A DNA stretch of 53,527 nt from Candidatus Melainabacteria bacterium SSGW_16. Lineage in GTDB: Bacteria; Cyanobacteriota; Vampirovibrionia; 2-02-FULL-35-15. Below, piece after piece: positions 35,168-43,035 of the stretch. Location: contig DUDS01000030.1 of assembly GCA_004769085.1 (NCBI GenBank), positions 1 to 53,527 on the forward strand. Direction: 5' to 3'. The position numbers and the translations under genes are program-made. The notes below the pieces were generated by a model. It did no database searches. It was given only the letters and a program-made list of their open reading frames with translations, and was not told where the DNA came from. Within the stretch, counting starts at the first letter, position 1. Every line of letters begins with the position of its first letter.

Positions 35168-36427
35168 ATGAGTAGTTCTAAAATCTTAGTTGTAGGTTCA
35201 GGATTTACTGCAGCTTCAGTAGCTTTTTATATTGAGAAGTATTTGTCTAAACTAAGACAGCCTTTTGATCTTATACATATATCTGAAAGAAAATATTATT
35301 TTTATCCTGATTTAATTTGTGATTTACTGTCAAATGTTGCTGTTTTTGGAGATATTGTTTCTGATTTCAGAGGGCTTGGAATTTATAGACCAGGGGTTTC
35401 GTTTATAGAATCAAAAATTACATCTATTGATCTTGAAGGGCAGATTGTAAAAACAGGGCAGGGTGATCTTAGTTATGATTACCTTATACTTGCTATTGAT
35501 GCATGTGATCTTATTTCTAAAGATCAATCTTTTGAGCAGACAGAGATATTTAACTGTATTACACCGTTTGATGTATTGAAGCTTAAGAAAAAAATATGGA
35601 AAAACCTTGAAAAGGCTTCTTCTGAAAGTAAACTCTCTTTAAGAAAGCAATTTCTAACTTTTTCTGTTATTGGTGCAGATACAAATGGAATCCAGATTGC
35701 ATGTTCTCTTGCTGACTTTATAAGTCATCTTATTAAGGATAAATTCCCTGAAATTAAAAAATCGCAGATATCCATTGCTCTTTTGGACGAAAAAGGTAAA
35801 ATTGATCTGAATAAAAACAGATTTTATAATGCGCGTGTATTTTATAATTTGAATAAAAGAAATATTAGTCTTATGCTGGAAAACCTTTCTAAAAGCAGTT
35901 CAGGTCCTGGCATTATTATTTCAAGCAGATCAATGATCCCGTCAAATGTATTGAATAGTCTGTCCTTAGCCAAGGACTCTAATTCTAAGTATTTCGTTGA
36001 TTTGTATTTAAAAGCAGAAAACTATAATAATTTGTTTATTATAGGCGAAAAATCAATATGCCTTGATGCTGCTGAAAAACCCCAGTCAAACTCAATCTAT
36101 TTAAATATGCAGGCTAAGATTTGTGCTGACAATGTAATTTCTATGATAAACAATAATCCTCTTAAACCTTTAAAACAAAAGCTCTTTGTAGAATTTATGC
36201 CTATTGGATACAGAAATTGTCTTATTACAATTAAGAACTTTAGTTTCGATGGATTATTTGCATGGTTATTGTTTAGAATCATTCACTCGGTTACTTGTAT
36301 AGGCATTAAATCTAAAATCAATGCTTTTCTAAAACTGCTTTTTTCTCTCATCAGTCCCCTTGATACAGATATTTTTCTGCTTGAAGAGATATCTGAACAT
36401 AAACGTGAAAAGGTGAGTGCAATATAA
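35168..36427 (+). CDS. NDH-2-like FAD-dependent oxidoreductase
   Basis: An N-terminal FAD motif VVGSGFTAASVAFYIEKYL, then FYPDLICDLLS, the GDLSYDYLILAIDA strand and the C-terminal NNLFIIGEKSICLD segment follow the two-dinucleotide-domain layout of type II NADH dehydrogenases. The second nucleotide motif reads VIGADTNGIQIACSL, so a key glycine of GxGxxG is replaced, and NADH binding may be weak. The C-terminus carries a hydrophobic or amphipathic stretch (FDGLFAWLLFRIIHS) suited to peripheral membrane binding. The length of 419 residues is typical. Substrates and partner quinone are unproven. Confidence 0.7.
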   Translation: MSSSKILVVGSGFTAASVAFYIEKYLSKLRQPFDLIHISERKYYFYPDLICDLLSNVAVFGDIVSDFRGLGIYRPGVSFIESKITSIDLEGQIVKTGQGDLSYDYLILAIDACDLISKDQSFEQTEIFNCITPFDVLKLKKKIWKNLEKASSESKLSLRKQFLTFSVIGADTNGIQIACSLADFISHLIKDKFPEIKKSQISIALLDEKGKIDLNKNRFYNARVFYNLNKRNISLMLENLSKSSSGPGIIISSRSMIPSNVLNSLSLAKDSNSKYFVDLYLKAENYNNLFIIGEKSICLDAAEKPQSNSIYLNMQAKICADNVISMINNNPLKPLKQKLFVEFMPIGYRNCLITIKNFSFDGLFAWLLFRIIHSVTCIGIKSKINAFLKLLFSLISPLDTDIFLLEEISEHKREKVSAI

Positions 36428-36446
36428 TGAATAAGGCAGGTGAATA

Positions 36447-37250
36447 ATGACTGATGTAAGAGCTGATGTTGGTGTTTTTGGCGGATCAGGATTTTATAAT
36501 TTTTTGGATAACATAAAAGAAGTTTCAATTGATACTCCTTATGGTAAACCATCGGATTGTTTGTTTGTGGGTAAAATCGGTGATTCTACAGTTGCATTTT
36601 TACCCCGACATGGTAGAAAACATGGCATTCCCCCGCATAAAATTAACTATAGGGCAAATCTTTGGGCAATGAAAGAGCTTGGTGTGGCTAGAATAATAAG
36701 CCCCTGTGCAGTTGGAAGTTTGCAGAAAAATATTAAACCCGGTGATTTTGTAGTGAGCGATCAGTTTATTGACAGAACCAGTGGAAGAACAGATACTTTT
36801 TATGATGGTCCTCTTACTACACATGTGAGTGATGCTGATCCGTATTGCCCTGAATTAAGAGAGCTTGCGATAAAAGCTACTGAAGAAAATAAAATTACAT
36901 GCCATAAAACCGGCACTATTGTTGTTATTCAAGGCCCCAGATTCAGTACTAAAGCAGAATCAAAATGGTTTACATCAATGGGCTGGTCAACTATTAACAT
37001 GACTCAGTACCCAGAAGCTCATCTAGCCAGGGAGCTTGAAATGTGTGTAGTAAATATTGCTCTGGCTACTGATTATGACTCTGGTTTGGTGGGAGATGTA
37101 CAGCCAGTAAGCCATAGTGAGGTTATGCAGGTATTTCAGCAGAATCTTGACAAACTCAGGAAAGTTTTATTTAGCTTGGTTACGTCAATTCCTAAGGACA
37201 GAAAAAAATGTAAATGTAATGAGATTCTTAAACATGCTAGGTTTGTATAG
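36447..37250 (+). CDS. mtnP: S-methyl-5'-thioadenosine phosphorylase
   Basis: Splits methylthioadenosine with phosphate to adenine and methylthioribose-1-phosphate, starting the methionine salvage pathway and clearing the by-product of polyamine synthesis. The family motifs GGSGFYNF, FLPRHGRKHGIPPHKINYRAN, IVVIQGPRFSTKAES and NMTQYPEAHLARELEMC, and the C-terminal ATDYDSGLVG, are clear. The length of 267 residues is normal. It begins 19 bases after the flavoprotein on the same strand, and its stop sits one base from the stop of the convergent protease gene. Confidence 0.95.
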   Translation: MTDVRADVGVFGGSGFYNFLDNIKEVSIDTPYGKPSDCLFVGKIGDSTVAFLPRHGRKHGIPPHKINYRANLWAMKELGVARIISPCAVGSLQKNIKPGDFVVSDQFIDRTSGRTDTFYDGPLTTHVSDADPYCPELRELAIKATEENKITCHKTGTIVVIQGPRFSTKAESKWFTSMGWSTINMTQYPEAHLARELEMCVVNIALATDYDSGLVGDVQPVSHSEVMQVFQQNLDKLRKVLFSLVTSIPKDRKKCKCNEILKHARFV

Positions 37251-37251
37251 C

Positions 37252-38388
37252 TTATGGTTTAATTTTCTTTTCTGTTGGTTCGTTTTCTGTCTCACCATCA
37301 GGAAGGCTTCCAATTGTAATCTGAATAACCTTTACTTGTCCGTCTCTTAGAAGTCTTAGGTGAAGCTTGTCTCCTACTTTTCTGTTCCTTACAATTGCTG
37401 CAATTTTTGTCGGATCGTCAATTTCTTCGCCTTCTACTTTTTGAATAATATCTCCAGGGATAATGCCACTTTTTTGTGCAGGGCTTTCAGGTACTATTTC
37501 AACTACATATGCACCTTTTGTATTTTCAGGAAGTCCTTCTGCTTTAATTTGTTCAAGCTCAAGCCGCCCCATTTTAATTCCAAGATATGGGTGCTGAATT
37601 GATCCGTCTGTAATTAAACGGTCGGCAATTTTTTTTGCATAATCTGCAGGAATTGCAAAGTTTAAGTTTTGTGCATTTCTGCCAATAATAAATGTATTTA
37701 TTCCGATTGTTTCTCCATTCAGATTTACAAGTGGTCCGCCTGAATTCCCAGGGTTTATTGCAGCATCAGTCTGAATGTATTTGAAGGCACCCTGTGCTGC
37801 ACCAAATGTAACACCTACATGTCTGGATAGTGCACTAATAATTCCTAAAGTAACAGTATGTTCCAGTCCTAACGGAGATCCAATTGCAATAACCCAGTCA
37901 CCAGGTCTTAATGTTTTTGAGTTTCCAAAGATGGCTGGTTTAAGATTTTTTGCATCAATTTTAACGATTGCCAGATCGCTGTAGGTATCATGAGCTATGA
38001 GTTTTCCATTGTATTTTTTTTCATCTGTTAGTGTTACTGTAATTTTATTTGCATTTTTTACAACATGATAGTTCGTAAGAATGTAACCGTCAGATTTTAT
38101 TATTACTCCAGAACCAGTACCTGCTTCAGGCTGTGGAATAATATCAGGAATATGCAATTCAATGCCACCAAGATCAATTGATTTTTTCTTTATATCACCT
38201 TCTTTAACTTCATGGGTGGTATCAATGTTCACAACTGCAGAACTTACCTTTTCTGCTATGTCTGCAATTGTGTCTGAGTCAATCAGGATTTTAGGACATA
38301 CCTGTGTAGAATTACCATTCAATAAAAATAAAATTGAAGTTAAAATCATGGTAATCATATATTTATTCATATATTTATTAGTCCTCAT
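37252..38388 (-). CDS. HtrA/Deg-type periplasmic serine protease
   Basis: A signal peptide or anchor (about 10-29) leads to a trypsin-like domain whose triad is visible: His108 (TNYHVV), Asp138 (SDLAIVKI) and Ser216 (NPGNSGGPL). A single PDZ domain (about 270-365) contains the carboxylate-binding and GIIPGDIIQKVEGEEI segments. One PDZ and a 378-residue length fit the DegS/cyanobacterial HhoA-like group rather than two-PDZ DegP. It degrades or refolds misfolded envelope proteins. The ribosome site is perfect (AAAGGAGGT). The promoter region lies in the 232-base divergent gap with the aldolase gene. Confidence 0.93.
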   Translation of the reverse strand: MRTNKYMNKYMITMILTSILFLLNGNSTQVCPKILIDSDTIADIAEKVSSAVVNIDTTHEVKEGDIKKKSIDLGGIELHIPDIIPQPEAGTGSGVIIKSDGYILTNYHVVKNANKITVTLTDEKKYNGKLIAHDTYSDLAIVKIDAKNLKPAIFGNSKTLRPGDWVIAIGSPLGLEHTVTLGIISALSRHVGVTFGAAQGAFKYIQTDAAINPGNSGGPLVNLNGETIGINTFIIGRNAQNLNFAIPADYAKKIADRLITDGSIQHPYLGIKMGRLELEQIKAEGLPENTKGAYVVEIVPESPAQKSGIIPGDIIQKVEGEEIDDPTKIAAIVRNRKVGDKLHLRLLRDGQVKVIQITIGSLPDGETENEPTEKKIKP

Positions 38389-38394
38389 GGGATA

Positions 38395-38403
38395 ACCTCC
38401 TTT
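38395..38403 (-). promoter_or_regulatory. Consensus Shine-Dalgarno of the HtrA-type gene
   Basis: AAAGGAGGT on the minus strand, 6 bases before ATG, an exact anti-16S complement. It fixes the start codon and suggests efficient translation, in contrast to the genes here that lack any site. Confidence 0.75.
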
Positions 38404-38620
38404 GTATGTTTTATTAAACTTTTGGGATAATTATTTTAACTTTATGGACCTATATACTCAATACCCAGATAAGATAATGTTCTATACGATTTAATTTATT
38501 TATTTACAAGATATAATTTATTTAAAGAGATTGTATATCATATTAATCAAAGAAGATTAGAAGTTAAAATAATAAGCATATTTACTATAATAATTGTCTA
38601 AGGAAAATGAGGGTATATAA

Positions 38621-39559
38621 ATGGCAGTAGCACCAAAATCAGAAATAAAAAGTGAGTTCAAGATGAAAGTAAAAAGACCAAAATTAGATGATCTGGATAT
38701 ATCAATCGGAAAAAAAACAAGATTATACAGGATGCTTTATGAGCATGGTCCTGCTAATGGAACATTAATGATATTGCCTATTGATCAAGGGATTGAACAT
38801 GGTCCATTAAACTTTTTTGCTAATCCACCAAGTGAAGATCCAGATTTTCAGTACAGACTTGCACTTGAGGGAGGGTTTTCTGCAATAGCGTTGCATATAG
38901 GACTTGCAGAAAAGTATTCTAGAAAATATGTCGGCAGAGTACCTCTGCTATTAAAAATAAATGGTAAAACTAATGTTCCTTCTGATGATAATTCATTTTC
39001 ACCTTTGACAGCATGTGTAGAAGATGCAGTCAGGCTTGGTGCTGATGCTGTTGGATATACGCTGTATGCTGGTTCGCCATCCCAGGACAGGGATATCAGA
39101 CAGTTAAATGAAGTCAGATATGAATGTGAAAAATATGGTATGCCACTTGTTGTCTGGTCATACCCCAGGGGTTCAGCAATAGAAGCTAAAGGAGGTAAGG
39201 ATAGTCTTTATGCTGTTGACTATGCAGCAAGACTTGCCTGTGAATTTGGAGCTGATGTTGTAAAAATCAATGTTCCAAAAATTGATGAAACCAAAATGGA
39301 AAAACTTCCAAAACCATATAATACAATAAAACTATCATACGAAGAAGCAATTGCAAAGGTTGTTCATGCTGCAGGGAAGACTATGGTGTTGTTCTCAGGC
39401 GGGAGCAAGGAAAGTGATGCCGATCTTCTTCATAAAGCCAAGGCTGCATTGGATAATGGTGCAACAGGGCTTATATTTGGTAGAAATATGTGGCAGAGAG
39501 AATTCTCGGATGCCTTAAAAATATCAGCTCAAATTAAAAAAATGATGTTGGAAAGCTAG
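38621..39559 (+). CDS. Class I fructose-bisphosphate aldolase (FbaB/DhnA type)
   Basis: Splits fructose-1,6-bisphosphate into two triose phosphates by a Schiff base, without metal. The DhnA-type features are ILPIDQGIEHGP near residue 52, the Schiff-base lysine in GADVVKINVPKI, and phosphate-binding VLFSGGSKESDAD and GATGLIFGRNMWQRE. The length of 312 residues is normal. A GAGG sequence lies 10 bases before ATG, and a TATAAT (38586-38591) about 30 bases upstream gives a promoter. Pyruvate kinase follows with a 4-base gap, forming a lower-glycolysis operon. Confidence 0.92.
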   Translation: MAVAPKSEIKSEFKMKVKRPKLDDLDISIGKKTRLYRMLYEHGPANGTLMILPIDQGIEHGPLNFFANPPSEDPDFQYRLALEGGFSAIALHIGLAEKYSRKYVGRVPLLLKINGKTNVPSDDNSFSPLTACVEDAVRLGADAVGYTLYAGSPSQDRDIRQLNEVRYECEKYGMPLVVWSYPRGSAIEAKGGKDSLYAVDYAARLACEFGADVVKINVPKIDETKMEKLPKPYNTIKLSYEEAIAKVVHAAGKTMVLFSGGSKESDADLLHKAKAALDNGATGLIFGRNMWQREFSDALKISAQIKKMMLES

Positions 39560-39563
39560 AAAA

Positions 39564-40991
39564 TTGCCATCCAGAAATCCACTTAGACTTACAAAAATAA
39601 TTGCAACCATCGGACCTGCTTCTAATGAGCCGGAGGTTATTACCAGGCTTATAGAAGCAGGTGCAGATGTCTTCAGATTGAATTGTTCGCATTCTGATAA
39701 GGCTACCAGAGAAAAAACCATAAAAATTATCCGAGAAGTATCTAATAAACTAAAAAGAGAAATAGGAATACTGCTTGATCTTCAGGGTCCAAAAATTAGG
39801 GTTGGAAAATTAAGAAATGGATCGATACTTTTAATGGAGAAAAGAAGAACAATACTTACTGTTGAAAATATCCTTGGCACCAGTGAAAAATTCCAGATTG
39901 TAAATTTTGAAAAAATAATTGATAGTCTGGAACCTGGGCAAAGAGTGCTTCTTGACGATGGAAAGATTGAACTTTCTGCAATTAAAAAACTTAATCAGGG
40001 TGAAATGGAATGTCAGGTTATTTATGGTGGTGAATTAAAAGACGGAAAAGGGGTTAACCTGCCGGATTCTGATTTGAGAAGCATCACCCCGCTTACTGAA
40101 AAAGATATAGATGACTTAAAACATGGGATTGATAAAGAGGTCGATTTCATTGCTTTATCCTTTGTAAGGACTGCAAAAGATATACTTGAAGTGAAAAAAC
40201 TGCTTCCTCAAAAAACATTTATAAAAGTAATTGCAAAGATTGAAAAACCTCAGGCAGTTAATGATCTGGATAATATTTTAAGTGTATCTGATGGAATTAT
40301 GGTTGCAAGGGGTGATTTAGGTGTGGAAATGCAACCTGAGAAACTGCCTGCAGTTCAAAAGAAGCTTATACAAAGTGCAAATGATAAAAATGTACTGGTT
40401 ATTACTGCTACACAGATGCTTGAATCAATGATTAATTCACCGAAACCAACCCGTGCTGAAGTTAGTGATGTTGCAAATGCAATTTTTGATGGGACTGATG
40501 CAATTATGCTTTCTGCTGAAACAGCAAGCGGAAAATATCCTGTTTTAGCTGTTGAAACTATGCATAAGGTTGCTCTGGAAGCTGAATCAGTTGCTCTTCG
40601 GTTTCGTCATGATGTTCAGTCTGTTCAGGAAAATCTTGCTAGAAGTGCATGTGAAATGGCAGAACGTGTAAAAGCTGCTGCAATAGCTTCATTTACGCTT
40701 TCAGGAAATACTGCAAAGCTGGTATCAAAGCAAAGACCACCTGTAAAAGTAATTGCTTTAACACAAAATGTTATGGTGAGCAGACAGTTAAGTCTTTTTT
40801 GGGGAATTATTCCTGTTTTACTTGTTGATGTGCATGATACTGAAACAATGATGAACCTGGTGGAAAAAACATTATTTGATCTCAGTTTAATAAAACTAGG
40901 AGATATTATTATTGTTACTGGTGGTTTGCCAATTGCAGCCCGTGGTGAAAGTAACTTTATTAAAATCCACCGTTGTGCAAATCCTTCCTGA
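39564..40991 (+). CDS. pyk: Pyruvate kinase
   Basis: Transfers phosphate from phosphoenolpyruvate to ADP. The N-terminal RLTKIIATIGPAS, VFRLNCSHSD, LDLQGPKIRVGK, the catalytic lysine signature VIAKIEKPQAVNDL, DGIMVARGDLGVEM and PTRAEVSDVANAIFDGTDAIM are intact. A standard C-terminal regulatory domain (about 345-475) is present, with ITGGLP at its end. Initiation is TTG four bases after the aldolase gene, so translation is probably coupled. Stop codons of pyk and the convergent SDR gene are one base apart. The length of 475 residues is normal. Confidence 0.96.
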   Translation: MPSRNPLRLTKIIATIGPASNEPEVITRLIEAGADVFRLNCSHSDKATREKTIKIIREVSNKLKREIGILLDLQGPKIRVGKLRNGSILLMEKRRTILTVENILGTSEKFQIVNFEKIIDSLEPGQRVLLDDGKIELSAIKKLNQGEMECQVIYGGELKDGKGVNLPDSDLRSITPLTEKDIDDLKHGIDKEVDFIALSFVRTAKDILEVKKLLPQKTFIKVIAKIEKPQAVNDLDNILSVSDGIMVARGDLGVEMQPEKLPAVQKKLIQSANDKNVLVITATQMLESMINSPKPTRAEVSDVANAIFDGTDAIMLSAETASGKYPVLAVETMHKVALEAESVALRFRHDVQSVQENLARSACEMAERVKAAAIASFTLSGNTAKLVSKQRPPVKVIALTQNVMVSRQLSLFWGIIPVLLVDVHDTETMMNLVEKTLFDLSLIKLGDIIIVTGGLPIAARGESNFIKIHRCANPS

Positions 40992-40992
40992 G

Positions 40993-41976
40993 TTAAAGAA
41001 GTCTATTCTCTCTATAGAATTTAATAGTTTTTTTAATGCAATCTTTAAATGAGATAATAGGCATTTTTAATTCTTTTATAGCTTTTGTACTGTCATAGTA
41101 AATCCCCCTTCCTAGAAAGCATAGCTGAGATGCTGCTGGTTTTGGCTGAATATGACTAATTCTACCTGCAGCTTCCTGTAAATAAGATCCAAGAATAATT
41201 GGTAGGTTTGGCATTGGTATAAATGGTTTCCTTACACCAAGTTCTTCTGCAATTGTTCCAAGAAAATCTTTTATGGTTAAATTTTCTCCTCCTAAAATAT
41301 ATCTTTCTGAGCATCTTCCCAGATCAATAGCATTTATTATTGCATCTGTTACTGCATCAACATCTACAAAATTAGTGCCTGAATTTACATAAAAGGGGAA
41401 TCCAAACTTTAATACTTTTAGTACTGGTACTCTTCTGCCCCTGTAATCACCAACTCCCCAGACATTAGCAGGATTTACCATGCAGGCATTTAATCCGTTT
41501 TTAATTGCTTTAAACACTTCATCTTCTGCCTGTTTTTTTGTCTCCATATAACAAATGTTGTGTTTGTCCCAGTTGTATGGATGTGCTTCGTTTACAGGCT
41601 CATTATTTTCTCCATAGCCAACTGCAGCAACAGAACTGATATGCACAAATTTCCTGCATTTAGCTTTTAATGCTTCATTAAGTATGTTTTTTGTACCTAT
41701 TACATTAATTTTGTAAACCTTCTCCCAGAGCCTGTTCCAGAATGCAATTACAGCAGCACCATGGATTACTATTTCACAATCATTCATTTGTCCCCTAAAT
41801 GATTCCGGTTCTAAGATATCTCCATAAACAATTTCTACCTTATCTTTCCAGTCATGAGGTAATAGCATTTTAGAATTTCTTATAAGTACTTTGACTTTGA
41901 AATTTTTGGAAAGCAACTTTTTTACGATATTTCCACCAATAAAACCACTTCCACCTGTAACAAAAGCTTTTTCCAT
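40993..41976 (-). CDS. Extended SDR: NAD-dependent epimerase/dehydratase-like reductase
   Basis: The Rossmann motif TGGSGFIGGNIVKKL (7-21) and the catalytic YxxxK (Tyr143, Lys147 in NICYMETKKQ) with an upstream HISSVAAVG serine give a complete SDR active site. The mid-region resembles dihydroflavonol-4-reductase or HpnA-type reductases. The C-terminal half is substrate-specific and gives no clear clue. The length of 327 residues is typical. It follows the UbiA gene by 2 bases on the same strand, so it may act on an isoprenoid or quinone intermediate; that is inferred only from context. Confidence 0.8.
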   Translation of the reverse strand: MEKAFVTGGSGFIGGNIVKKLLSKNFKVKVLIRNSKMLLPHDWKDKVEIVYGDILEPESFRGQMNDCEIVIHGAAVIAFWNRLWEKVYKINVIGTKNILNEALKAKCRKFVHISSVAAVGYGENNEPVNEAHPYNWDKHNICYMETKKQAEDEVFKAIKNGLNACMVNPANVWGVGDYRGRRVPVLKVLKFGFPFYVNSGTNFVDVDAVTDAIINAIDLGRCSERYILGGENLTIKDFLGTIAEELGVRKPFIPMPNLPIILGSYLQEAAGRISHIQPKPAASQLCFLGRGIYYDSTKAIKELKMPIISFKDCIKKTIKFYRENRLL

Positions 41977-41978
41977 GA

Positions 41979-42851
41979 TTAGATTATCTTCTCAAGTAAT
42001 ATAAAAACAAAAAATCCTATACTAACCCAGCCGTTTATTGTAAAAAATGCCATGTTTACCCTGCTTAGATCATTGTGTTTTACCAGACTTTGTTCGTAGG
42101 ATAGCATGCCTCCTACAAATATAACTGAAAGCCAATAGATATATGATGGAGAGATAATTAGTCCAAGAGAAAATAAAAGTACTATAGTGAGTATGTGAAA
42201 TAACCTTGAAACAAGAAGTGAATTTCTAATCCCAAATCTTGCCGGGATACTGAAAAGTTTGTTTTCTTTATCGAAGTCATAGTCCTGACAGGCATATATA
42301 ATGTCAAATCCTGCCACCCAGAAGGTTACAGCAAATGCAAGTATTATTGGTACATAAGAATTAATTGTACCGGTAACTGCTATCCACCCTGCAATAACAG
42401 AAGCACCAAGTGCAACCCCAAGCCATATATGGGAAAGAGCTGTAAATCTTTTTGTATAAGGATAAATGTAAAACCATATGACTGTAACAGGAAGAAGATA
42501 CAAGCATAATTTTGGTAACTGCAGTGAAGAAATAATCAGCATTAAAAGTGATAATGCAGAAAATGAAATCCCTTGTGTATAGGATATTTTTCCTAGTGGG
42601 AGCTCTCTGTCTTTTGTTCTGGGGTTTTTTAAATCAATATCTTTATCAATAATTCTGTTTAAGCTCATGGCAAGGGATCTTGCACTAACCATAGCCAGTA
42701 TTATCCAAAAAATAGTTTTTATATCAGGAAAACCAGACTGACTTGCAAGTATGGCTCCTGAGAGAGCAAATGGAAGTGCAAAAACTGAATGCTCGAACTT
42801 AACAAAGTTAAGAAAATTGGTTAAGAAATTCAGGCTTAATATTTTTTTCAT
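41979..42851 (-). CDS. UbiA-family prenyltransferase (quinone biosynthesis)
   Basis: A membrane protein with about nine helices. The two Asp-rich motifs are NRIIDKDID (Asn65, Asp69, Asp73) and QDYDFDKE near residue 190, which bind Mg-prenyl diphosphate. The loop ending GRDLPLG-style reads TKDRELPLG. Closest in style to UbiA-like or MqnP enzymes, which attach the isoprenoid tail to the quinone head group. Which quinone is made cannot be told: no other men, mqn or ubi gene is in the window. The length of 290 residues is normal. It pairs with the SDR gene and supplies the membrane quinone used by complex I and NDH-2. Confidence 0.88.
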   Translation of the reverse strand: MKKILSLNFLTNFLNFVKFEHSVFALPFALSGAILASQSGFPDIKTIFWIILAMVSARSLAMSLNRIIDKDIDLKNPRTKDRELPLGKISYTQGISFSALSLLMLIISSLQLPKLCLYLLPVTVIWFYIYPYTKRFTALSHIWLGVALGASVIAGWIAVTGTINSYVPIILAFAVTFWVAGFDIIYACQDYDFDKENKLFSIPARFGIRNSLLVSRLFHILTIVLLFSLGLIISPSYIYWLSVIFVGGMLSYEQSLVKHNDLSRVNMAFFTINGWVSIGFFVFILLEKII

Positions 42852-43035
42852 TTTTAAAATTCTGTACCAAAACTACTGGTAAATTAATAATAAATCCAAT
42901 TGATGCCCTATGTATGAAAACATTAAGCTTGTTTTAGATTTTAACCATTTACTTTTTGGAATTTAATTGGTTAATATCAGGTTAATAGTGCTTTTAAATG
43001 TTATATATAAGTCTTTATTTTAAGGAATCTAATTT

